Position numbers and translations under genes: made by a program | Notes under the pieces: model-generated | Databases searched by the model: none | What the model saw: only the letters and a program-made list of their open reading frames with translations | What the model was told of the DNA's origin: nothing | Assembly (NCBI RefSeq): GCF_022539665.2 | Contig: NC_081337.1 | Location: 7,974,679-8,038,678, forward strand | Reading direction: 5' to 3' | DNA from: Daphnia carinata | Lineage: Eukaryota; Arthropoda; Branchiopoda; Diplostraca; Daphniidae | Length of the DNA stretch: 64,000 nucleotides | Shown: positions 15,201-26,094 of the stretch, in pieces | Layout: each line of letters opens with the position of its first letter | How positions within the stretch are numbered: the first letter of the stretch is position 1

Positions 15201-18200
15201 CACGACGGGTTTTTCCCCTTCACCTTACGTCATGTCGTTTTACACGCAGGGATCCCCGTAACTATAATAATATTTTAATGGACGTTGGGCGATATTATTT
15301 TACGTTTAATATACTCTCGTAACAATACTAAGCGTATAAGTTTTGATAAATGCTCAAATAGAACACGGGAAAAAGATGGCCATTTATCGATTTCTGATTG
15401 CACTATGTGTGATGGAGTACAGTCTTTTTTCCGATTTTCTATATGATTAAATATCTGGATGAAACTGGAGGTGGCAAGGCCCCAAAAAAGTCGTGAAACG
15501 AACAGAACGACATCATTCACGTTTTCTTTAATTCGTGAGAGATTTTCGTCGGAGATTTTTCTATGAAGATGACTTTTCCCGACTGCATCTTTAATAATAT
15601 ACCGCATGCAATTCCCTCATTGTACCAAGCTTTTTTGTTTATGAAACCCAAAGAGCATAAAAAGAGAAAATCCAATAATCCCAGCCACTGTATATCTAAT
15701 GCAAACATGCAGACACATCGTGATTAAATTACATCTCTAATGTGTTGCCTGTGGCGCCATAACACCCGGCAAGTTCAAACAAAGTGTATCTCAAAGAAAC
15801 AAAATATATTTCCTCTTCTATCTTTAAAAAAAATTAAACGATTCGTTACGAGAGTGACGATCGATGTTTTTCGGAAAATAAAAAAAATTGCTAAATAAAC
15901 TTCGAAATCCTTTACGAAAGTTTGTGAGCTTGGCGTGTCAGTTGGCAAAGATATTCGAATGTATTTTAAGTTGAAGAAACGTCAATGTTATGACTTCATG
16001 CAATGCCAATGTTTATGAATCAGCCTCAAGAGGAACAGTAGTGATACGATTTTCACGGATATTTTTGTGATGTCTTGTTTAGCTAATTAGGGTCGATGAA
16101 TACCATGTTAACGGAGGGTTGTTGAACTTCAATCGTACTTTGATCCCAAACTAAATAGACAAGTTGAACATAAGTCACTTATGTTCGTGTGTGCACAGGG
16201 TTGAGAAGAAAAAGCTTACAAATCAGACATGACACAAAAAGCAGATGATGCGCAAATAAAGACCTGGCAACGCAGCTTACAACATAATAAAAACAAATGC
16301 TTAGGCTATTTATTTTCTACTTTGGCAAGCAACAAAGATTCGACTTAAATACAACATGCGTTTGGCTTCGAAAATGAGCAAAAATAGTTTGAATTAAAGA
16401 ATAATTTAAAATGATTCGAATAAATATGCCCAGCGCGCAACTTTGATGGCAACCAAACGTCATTGACAATATTCTTTTCCTAAAAGGACGTTCATATTTC
16501 TCCATATGTTAGCAAATATTTGCAATTTTGGTTTCTTGGTTCTTAAGAGCATTCTGTTTCATTGCTCAATAATGAACCTTTCGCCGTCATATTGTCGTAA
16601 TGACCTGTACGTGACCATCAATCACCCCGACATTCGATCCTTAGTAAACAAACCATCCCCCTCTGTTTCTAGGCGTTCTATCACAAACTGACAAAAGGTG
16701 ATGAGCAGTAACATGAAGATAGCGACAGAGGAAACCCATCATGCAGACCAATATTAAGGAAAATAATGATCATTTTTTTGTAGCGGATGTGGCGCAGCTT
16801 AACGCCAGCCCCCCAGTGCTGGAAATGACTTACTAAATATTCTTTAAGCATATTCCATTAAGGACCAAGGACTATATGGCTACGAAAGCGTGTCATGGGT
16901 GGGGTTTTGATTTCTTTATACGCAATCAATTTTTTGAAACATGAAAAGCTAATTGTCAGTTTTTTAGATTTATCTGAATCTCCACCATTTCTGCGTATCC
17001 CAGATGAAAAGCTAATTGTCTCTTGTTTTTGTCAGATTCAATCATTTTCAACTCTTCCCTACGAATCAATCCACCATTTCTGCATTTGATTGGGTGTGAT
17101 CCGATTATAGAGACGTTTTTGCATGATTGATTTTTTAGATTTTGTTCATTTCCACCATTTCTAGTAATACCGAGTGATACAGTTTTCAATCAAATGGAAT
17201 AACGAATTCGTTTCGAAAACTTCCATCGAACACGACGGTTTCGTAAAAGATCTTAATGAGTCTACGTAATGAGAAAAATGAAACTTACGTGTTAGTTGAG
17301 TAGCCGTGAACAATGAAGCCCAACACTCTGGTTTTCAATTTGTCGCCAAAAAACCGTTGAAGACAAAGAGATTGAATAAAAAAATTTAACTGCCTGCAAC
17401 ATCGTACACGTGGTATTGATTCTCAAGTCTAAGCTAAAATGATGGATAGAAAAATGAAGCGACCATCATGGATTTTTGGTCCCCCTTCCTCCAATTCCGA
17501 TACGCCGACGAATTCCCTGTCTGCGAAATTTACAGCAGCTCAGAACATATGAAAAAGAGAATGATGAAAAAGAAAAAAATATGACCAACGGCAAAAAAGA
17601 GGAAAAATAGGGACTTGGCTGTAAAAACAGATGGGACCCTAAACACAAAAACTCCCTGAAATGCTTGTGGGCATTTGTCATGTCATCGGCTTATGAAACC
17701 TATTTCGGATAATTGTCCCTTCCCATTGTTCATTAGCTTTAAATAATTAATCATACAATGTTCATATTTTAATAGTAAAAGTGTGTTAGCTCTGCTTGGT
17801 TATATATTCCGGAATGCCTTTGCTCACAATCATACCGAATAAGAATGTAGTTTGCTTACGTCAATTGAGCAGTTAGAAACGAAAAAATTAGATTACAATA
17901 TGTAGTCGCTCTTTGAATACGTTCACCTTTCGCCATACGTTATTTCAAACACCTCTGTTATTTAACCCGGATTTTCGACGTTTATTTTAACATAACCGCC
18001 TCGAACACTACTCAGTGTTTGGAATTACATAATCAACTATGAATAACGATGCTAACCAATCAAAAATCACAACTCTTTCGATTCGTAATTCGGTTCATTC
18101 TCCATGTAATGTTACTCGAAGATCAAATAGCACTTTTTAACCTATAGTTGCATAACCCAACTGAGAATCTCCTTCAACAGCGCAATCGAAATGACTTGGA

Positions 18201-18223
18201 TGCTTCAAAATCAATCAGTAGCC
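12214..18223. other. Gene-poor region upstream of NPFR
   Basis: No convincing coding sequence. Minus-strand frames at 12379-12762 may be 5' UTR or upstream exon of the receptor gene. A strong isolated TATA motif (GCTATAAATA, 14929-14938, plus strand) has no gene after it. A degenerate repeat family occupies 16941-17163: ATGAAAAGCTAATTGTC occurs at 16941-16957 and 17004-17020, and CCACCATTTCT occurs near 16982, 17071 and 17152. The remainder is AT-rich and featureless to me. Confidence 0.4.
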
Positions 18224-18779
18224 TCAAATTGTACAACGACGCCATATTCTAGACATAATAATTACATATTCTATCTCCAAATTGAACAGTTGACTATCCC
18301 AGAGAGGCTCAAAATAGATCTGCGGCACTGACACCATCGTTAAGCCATTGAATTGTAATACATCGCTTGCTATTCGCTTCTCGCACTCCCCCGATTTGCA
18401 TGCCCCACTTTCCCAACGTTCTTTCCATTTCATGTATTCCACTATCATTCAAAGTGTATGGAATACAACATGTTGCGTCATCACACCATTCCGGATTCAT
18501 CTTCATCGCAGCACACTACGCTCAACAATTAGGCAATGCTCGTGCAATCACTCAGTGCGTCACAACTGCTCAACTTCGCAAAGGACTACGCGGAATTTAG
18601 TAATCACGCTTTCCGAATCACTCGTGATATAGGCATAGATAATAAAATTTACACGAGAGAAACGTTATAGACGATGCAATTTACACAACAACTCGACACG
18701 TCATAGACGATGCTCTATCTAGCAATAGCATTGACGATGACGGTCCAATCTGCTTCGAACGCGGTATTGAATAGGTATT
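18224..18779. pseudogene. Decayed coding-like fragment with internal repeats
   Basis: On the plus strand, a purine-first frame from about 18542 reads QLLNFAKDYAEFSNHAFRIT and ends in TAG. A shifted frame from 18664 continues with the related motif VIDDAIYTTTRHVIDDA to a stop near 18770. The nucleotide unit ATAGA(C/T)GATxxxATTTACAC occurs at 18635 and 18667 and, truncated, at 18703, so this looks like a repeat-bearing frame broken by a shift. A different open frame (with IPYTLNDSGIHEMERTLGKW) runs on the minus strand at about 18500-18309. Neither strand gives an intact gene. A mobile-element remnant or pseudogene is possible. Family unknown. Confidence 0.25.
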
Positions 18780-21700
18780 CTGTAAGTCGTCTATTAGACA
18801 CCTGTGTAACCAATAGGTCTATGGGTGTGAATCGGCCGCCGTCATGATTCAATTCAGTACCTGGCATTTATTTAGCCTCAGATTATTACTAGTAGTATGT
18901 TAATTATAGAAATACGCGTAGGATTTTCCAGTTACATAATTTCTAATAACGAACTTCGTAAGGTCGTGAAACAAGAGGAAGATAGTAGACGAAAATTGTA
19001 ATTACATGCATAATTAATTGACCATACACGGCTAGTAGGGTAACCTGATATTTCCATGGGTTCTTAAGTTTTAACAGTAGATCTTTCCGACAATGTCCAT
19101 ATGTTTTGCATGTAAAAGAGTCCCAATACAGGTCGATAACCACCTTTGCATCGGCCATCATATCAGCCATGTAACAATATAGACCATCGCAACTTATTCA
19201 GATTCTCCAGGCTACATGCCAACAGGGAAATGCGCTGCATCGATCGATTTGTTATATATTGAAGATGATGATCGCTTCAGTAGCCACTTTCCCATATATG
19301 TTTACGTATTCTTCGCTTTTCAGACGCGTAAAACATATCGACTCTCTAGCACTCTCGAAAATTTTTAGATGTATCCGTTACACACTCAGTTTTTATTGTC
19401 ATTTGATACAGACGTAGTGCAGTTTTTTTTATTCCCATTTCTACTCGAGTTCTCTTTGTTAAGGTTTAAATAGAAATATCCGTTTCTTATTTTTGAAACT
19501 CTTCTACGTTAACGAGACTTTCTCGTCTATCGTATGAAGGAGGCGGATAAAAGATTCTCGAACGCCTTCACGTCATAGATAAAAATATACAGTCATCTTG
19601 TGTTCATAGAGTCGTGCAAAAGGTATGGAAATTATTCTAATGACATGTATTCCTCCTTTTGCATTAGTAAACAAGCAAAGGTGTATTTTCCGCCTTTTTA
19701 ACGACTAAAAAAATGGAATTCCATTTTATTTTTTTCTTATTAGCTTCATCTGCGTAGTTTGTGAATGTCCCAGAGAAGCAAATACTCGGTCAATTACGTG
19801 CCTACTTGTAATCAAAAGCACTGCTCACGTTCGTCTCAGGAGGGGCTTATAAAAATCCTTTAGAAACATTCAAGCACTAGATCATGTTTGATATACAAAA
19901 AAAAAATTTTTACGGAAATACATCTTGACATTATTTATGGACGGGGCCCAGCCTGTTCGGAAAATAGATCAGTGAGTTCTTTTCACAATTTTCTTCACAA
20001 AATCCTATTAATCCATTTTAAAAAGACATCTTTCGGAGGTCACTAATAATTTTCATTAAGTCTTTACCTGGATTTCAGTCGCTTTTTCATCTCAGCTGGA
20101 CAATCCCTGATGGTTTTCTTGCTCAATTTGACGTTATTGGAGATCACAGTATAGATTAAAGATATCTATGGCAACTGTTAAGACTTCACCAAGGTTCCGA
20201 TTGACGATTCCCAGCCGGTCTACTTCTAAGCTTATATACGAGTAATTGGACAAAGGTACCCGATGTATTGGAACAGGGAAAGATTTTCAAAAATAATAAG
20301 AAAGAAACGCAGCAGCATATTGCTAGATTACCGAGTTCGCCAGACTTTTCATCGCAAAACTGTTTGATGTGCACACACAAAGAAAACCAATCAGCCACAC
20401 GTGTAGCTACGAAACGGAAATCCAACTCAATTGCCGATGGAGCTTTAACTCGGTTTTTCTTTTACAGAGAAATCACAACTTGGTAAATATTGCGGTGGAA
20501 AACGGAAGAATGAATGACGACAATGGTTTTCAAGCTGCGCAGTCGTGAAGGGATGACGGGCAAGGATACAGTAGAACATACGCACGCAGACACGCATGTC
20601 ATTAGAAAATAAACGTGTGAACCATATGTAAAATCCCTGGGTTACCTTTGAGGTGTACGGGATGTAGAAAGACGCCAGAAAATGGGCGAATCGACAAACT
20701 TTTCATCACAGACGTAATTGGTTTATACACACAGAAACGAGGGAAAAGCTTATTACGTACCGTAGATTCAACTGCGGCTCTGTGGGCTAACAACTGGAAA
20801 ATTGACGGCATCAGGGACAACGTTCGTTGATTGGCCTTTGATGAAGAACTCATTTTCTTTGCTTGGTTGTCTTTTTTATTTTTTCTTAGGTTTGCTTTCA
20901 CTTTGAACGAAGCAGTGACGGGTGATTCTATATGCACGGGGAAGATTCTATGGACAGACAGCACTTAGAACGTACCCAATAGCTATCAGACAAATCCCTC
21001 TAAACAGGATTCTATTGTCCGGAACGAGTCGAATCGAATTCTCTCTAGTCACCGGATTTTATCTTTTAAGCCTTGACGACTTTTTCTTTTTCTCTTTTGT
21101 AGAAATAAAAAAGCTAGAAAGTCAAGCAGTATGTTAAAAGGCGTGCGCCCCGTCTTCACCGACAAGTCCGGGAGTACTGGTGCTCAACACATGCTGCTGA
21201 TCCCTTTATTTCTATTGTACATCTGTCCGCTGTATATGCGTGTCGTTCATAGGATCAGAGAGTTTCCACTACCCCTTTTTGTTGCGTAGCAAAAAGAAAT
21301 TCGAGCCGTTGCCTTGCGCCAACTAGTCTGATGTTTGTCGCATAACACGCTCTTTCTCCCCACATTGTATTATGTACGGCTAGTTACCGGCCTAACGTTC
21401 TATCAAAACATGGGAGCGTTTAAAATGGCACGTACGCAACCAGCTGCATTACAATAGGTTCCATCTCAGGCTTCAATAGGTCTCTCTTTTAGAAAAAAAA
21501 ATCGGTTGTTGAGGAAAAATTCAAAGGAAGAACTTTAGATTGTTGAGGTGAAAAGAAAATGGAGAGAGCGAGATGAAAGGAATAAGGTACAAATCTATTA
21601 TACATGGGCCGAATAGACGATGAAACGGGGAGCAGTCTAACTTTTCATTCGGATATCTGGTTCTTTTATCGAAGCATGACTAAGACGTTTATGGACAGTA

Positions 21701-22922
21701 TATAGTCGAGTAGCATTATACACTAGGCTAGTGCTGTATGGTTCGTAAAACAATCTCAGGTGAAGTCAAAGCACCACAATCGAAACCGGCAAAAGTTTTA
21801 CCCTCAGTAGACAAAATGTTGAAAGAGCTTTGCCGTAAAAGCTACGTAGTGAATTTCACACTTGAGTGACACGCGGTTTTGAATCACGCTCATAATGAAG
21901 GCAGTTTTTAAAAATTTATTTTCGATGAGGTTGGTCAGCAACACAGTAAAAATTTTTCTGCCATTATGAAACAAACGTAGGTCCAGCAACAAAAATTTTA
22001 TAAGAACCGGGACTCTAGGGGAAGGCTGGTGGAATTGTACGCTTCACCTTGCGAGTAGTTGGAAGGCGATGCTGGGTAGTAAAGCATTAGACGATGGGTC
22101 TTAAATCAAAGAACACAACTGGAGGCAGTTCTTGATATGCGTGCATATATTGTGGACGGAGGACTTCTAAAAAGTGCATTTCTTTAACGGAATGTAGGCA
22201 GTGACCCAAGTATTATTCGAATTTTTTTGTGGGTAGCAATGCTCGAGATTGGCTGTAATAAGCACCTGTCCTGGGACTATATGCCAGGAATGCAATTACT
22301 CAGCAAAATATTTAATCAGACGGGGTTAGTTAAAAGGCCCGGGGCTCCGTTTGTAATCCGTTAATTATAGACGTAGGTCGATATATCGGGTTATTCATTT
22401 GAGACTAGTTCTTTGCGTTCCATCGTTCCTGAACTTGTTAATTCTAATTCACGGGCGGGAATTTCTATGCGATTTCATTTCGCAAGGCATTGCGTCTTGC
22501 AGTCCCATTCTGAAAGTCAATGACTCGTAATTTTGATCGTCAATGTGACCATGCTCATCTTACATTACCACAACATTTAAACAATTGCAGTAAAAAAAAC
22601 ATGTTCGAGTTTTGTCGGGTTAAATTTTTGGTGTTCAATTACATTGTTGGGCTCCACCTGGAAAGCATTTTATAAAAAACTTGCTTTTGGCTATAGCACA
22701 ACAGTACCATTTTGTAATTCAGGCTGAAACTTTGTTTTTGAACACAATACTTATCAAGAAATAGAGAATGTGTTCCTACAGCTAGAAAGTTGATGTATGA
22801 AATATGTTAAACAAATTGATTGCATTTATAGAAAACTGTATATTCAAGTCAAGGCTGCAAGAGCCCAGTCTAGGGCAATTTACAGCCTGCATTTCCAATA
22901 TGAAAAAACACTTCATTCCAAA
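18780..22922. other. Gene-poor region 3' of MED10
   Basis: No intact gene. A minus-strand frame at 19170-18943 (75 codons) has a purine-first codon pattern and a hydrophobic C-terminal half (about residues 41-65), with cysteines upstream near TCKTYGHC. It has no splice partner or known family. Other frames look like chance. The end near 22.9 kb should include the MED10 3' UTR. Confidence 0.35.
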
Positions 22923-23469
22923 CTATTGGATTCTATTGACATCATCTCCTCGAGCAGTTCGATATTTCATAGTCTCGTTTGGAAACACTTGGCTGAGTTC
23001 CTCCAGCAGGTGAGCACGAAATTTTCTGTAGGAATCAATTTTTCCTTTAACCTGTTCATTTTTGTTTAATGCTTTTTCCATGCAATCTTTTGTGTAAAGC
23101 TGTGGATTTCTTCCTTCATCAATGTACCTACAAAAAAAAAGTAAGCTTTAATCACGCTGGGAAAGTAAAATTTACAGTTAATTTACTCAAAAACTTCCAG
23201 TGGTACATGAACTTCTGTAACCTGAGTTTTCAGTTTATCAATCTCCTGCAAGCCTTGCACGATAGAATTTCTGCATAAATAATTTTAAACAAGGAAAAAA
23301 AAACATTAAAGTAAAATATTACAATGCAACCTTAAACATGGTCTTACATCTTCTGATTCAGTACACCTTGTCCTTGAGGTTGGAAATCGCTTACAATAAT
23401 CTTGACCTGTCTTACATTTTCCACGAAAAGTTCTAACTGATTTTCCAAATTTTCCAGAGGGGCACTCAT
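22923..23469 (-). CDS. MED10: Mediator complex subunit 10
   Basis: This is a middle-module subunit of Mediator, the nuclear bridge between activators and RNA polymerase II (family knowledge). Three coding exons: 23469-23348, 23270-23187 and 23127-22923, with phases 2/2 and GT/AG junctions, give 136 aa (human 135). Recognised blocks are LENQLELFVENVRQ, IIVSDFQPQGQ, GLQEIDKLKTQV, VPLEVFEYIDEGRNPQLYTK and NEQVKGKIDSYRKF, with a short hydrophilic C terminus ending in TAG at 22923-22925. The introns are 77 and 59 nt. A ClaI-type palindrome, ATATCGATCGATAT, lies about 136 nt upstream and may be a promoter element. Identity is near certain. Confidence 0.96.
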
Positions 23470-25304
23470 TTTTATTGAGAAAATACCCAGAATACAAACA
23501 CGAAAACAAACACTAATAGTCCAACGATTGCCACATTGCCAGATTCTGATCTTAGCAGACGACGGCTTGCCAATTTGAATCAAACATAATAATCTGGCAA
23601 CCGAATATCGATCGATATATTCAAACAATCGACAATCAGAGAAGAGTTCTAGAACCTTATAATTCAAATGAGGTAATGTGCTTATCAAGAGTGGTCGTCC
23701 AACTTTTCACCTGAGTGAATTGACTTCTTTGTATTTGAAGTTGTTACATCTTCATCAAGTTTACAGACAGGCTGTTTTAATGGTAAGCATATTCTTATCC
23801 CCATGTTAATTTTCTATAAAAAATTTAATACCGAAGAGTCTGTATCAGATTCTGTTGGAACCACGTGGGACCACCGAGCTTGTGAGCCATGTAACCACAG
23901 TGATTCACCAGTGAACCATTTTCGTGGAAATGGGTTGATTCTGCACGTTGCTGCTTCTTCCTTTCGATGTTCGTGGATCATGTCACCTCTTATCCAGGTA
24001 GGAAACTTTAACCATGTCGCAGTTTATCTTCTTGCTGGAAATGCATCAGGCATCTGTTTTTTTTTCTGTTTTCCTCACTCTGAGTTTCCCGAAGTTATCT
24101 GAATCTCTCAATACCTTAGGCGAATCAGTCCTTAGCTTGTGTCGAATGTACGTGCGGTCTATGATTAGGCGTACTCCGTTAAATTACATGTAATTGAAAA
24201 AAGGCGGGAAAATGTTACAATCGGCTAGCAAACTAGATTGAGATTAGTATTGAGGAAATTCAGTAACGTTTATTTTCATTCTCTCACACACAAACTTGAT
24301 TAAATGAAGTCGAATTCTATGTTTTTCGAACGTCAAGAACCAGAGATCAATTTTTGAGGAGACAAAGGAAAGAACACCATTCGAACCATATTGTAAACAA
24401 GACACAACAAGGTTAACACACCGAACAAAGGTCGCAATTTTTCTGACATCTTTTTTTTTTCTTTTTGTTTCACGTAAACTGAATCAAGGGGTGTAAAAGA
24501 GCCATTGAACAACAGGGGAATCTCATGTTTGGGGGTTGAAGATAAAACAAAGAGAAATCAAGGGATTAACAAGTGACTGAGAAATTTGAATATCTTTGTT
24601 TTCGGCTGGGAATGGACACCTATCAATCAGAACAAACGACGTTACACGTGCCATATTAGTTCGGGGTGAGGGGAAGGAACATTGGCCATTTCAGTTTCCC
24701 GCCAAAATACAGATAGCGTGCACAGATAATCACAGAAAAAAAAACAGAAAGAAATTTTTCAATTTCCATTAAAACATCGTTGAGGTTGGGGGACATAAAA
24801 AATGAATAGCGATTCCATCGCTTGAAAATGCCCCTTGATACAATTAACACATTTCACCGGAGAAAATTTCCATGTTTGCCTTTTTTTTCTTTCGTTTTTT
24901 TCTTTTTTTTCTGTCCACCATGTTTATTTCTGTTGGTTGAAGGTCATTCAGTACTTTTTTGTGCTTTTATTTTTACATTTGTTGGGAAAGTGACTGAAAG
25001 CAAATGGCGTCGTTTTGCTTTAGGACTAAATCGAATTTTTGACTAGAAATTCTAGTAGTAGGAAAATCAAACAAATGGGTTTTTAAAAAGTCAGTGACTA
25101 GTTAGTGGGAAATTGTTTGGCCATGTAACACAAATAACATTTTCAGAGTGACGACAATTGACAGAAGGTTTTTGGATATATGTCTATATATCTGTACTGT
25201 ATGCACGACATACTTTTTAACTGGGGTCTTGGTTATGCACAAAACAAAAACAGATGTAGATGATTTTCTTCTTTTTTTGCATCAGCAGTCTGAAAAACGC
25301 GCGT
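23470..25304. other. Spacer MED10/MYT1, possible divergent transcript
   Basis: This holds the MED10 promoter and, at the right, sequence beyond the MYT1-like 3' end. The palindrome ATATCGATCGATAT (23605-23618) resembles the arthropod DRE/DREF core TATCGATA. Two good plus-strand donors (ATG|GTAAGC at 23782/23783 and CCAG|GTAGGA at 23997/23998) suggest a transcript divergent from MED10. No long protein can be joined from it, so it may be non-coding. Confidence 0.35.
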
Positions 25305-25310
25305 TTTATT
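25305..25310 (-). terminator. Poly(A) signal, likely of the MYT1-like gene
   Basis: TTTATT on plus equals AATAAA on minus, about 785 nt past the TGA at 26095-26097. Open frames between (25853-25233) are then 3' UTR, unless the donor-like GTGAGG at the stop is used to splice into them. Confidence 0.35.
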
Positions 25311-26094
25311 TGATAAAAGATTGACTTTGAAAGTGGGATCGGATGAATGGACAATGGACAGCCAGCCTGTGCATGTGTAGTAGTGAATGCAATTGTGCTT
25401 GAAACAGGTTGGATATGAAGCCTGAGTAATGTCGACCTGTCCCAAAACACCTTGTTGACCGTGTTTATGTTTTTGGTGTAGTATTGCATTCTGGTTGTTG
25501 TGGGCTTGAATATTTCCCGATTGCGTTTTTCTGTTTTCTGGGTACGAGCGGCCTGTTTTGTATAGGTACACAGCTCGCTTTGTCGTCTGTTGAATAATAG
25601 CGGGGTTGTCATGGAGCAACTTGAGATGTGGAAATACTTGTTTTCGTTTCTATTGTACATTTGCAAGCGCCTATTTTTACGCAACAGTCATTCACTTGCC
25701 AAATCTTCCGCTTCCATTATTTGCGTTGTTCTTTTGTTGATCCGAATGCACTTTTGTCGGTTGTTGAGCGCGAAGGCTTTTTGTTCCGAGTTTCTTACGA
25801 ATTTGTCCGTCCTCTGAAACTTCGTCACAAAGATGTGCATTGAACAGCGGTCGCTAGATGGCATCACGAGGATAGAGAATCATTTTTTCGTGCATGAGGA
25901 CAGCAGGTTTTCTCTTGGAAACTCGGCGGGTAAAAGCGGTTAATTATATATCACCTGGTTAGAGCCATCTGTCGACAGCGCAATCACCTGTTTAAAGTTA
26001 AGAAAACAACTATTCGAAGCTATGGAAATCGGTTTTGTAAATTTCGATTTGAATGTTTTTAAAATCGAAATTTACCTAAACAAAACAATTTGCC

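Noticed and set aside
18309-18506. Minus-strand frame with an astacin-like IPY...I..ME spacing
   Set aside because: The zinc-binding HExxHxxGxxH motif is absent and similarity is confined to a few residues.
25217-25684. 155-codon minus-strand frame
   Set aside because: Lies between the MYT1-like stop and its poly(A) signal and shows no family; best read as 3' UTR, though an alternative exon is discussed as a finding.
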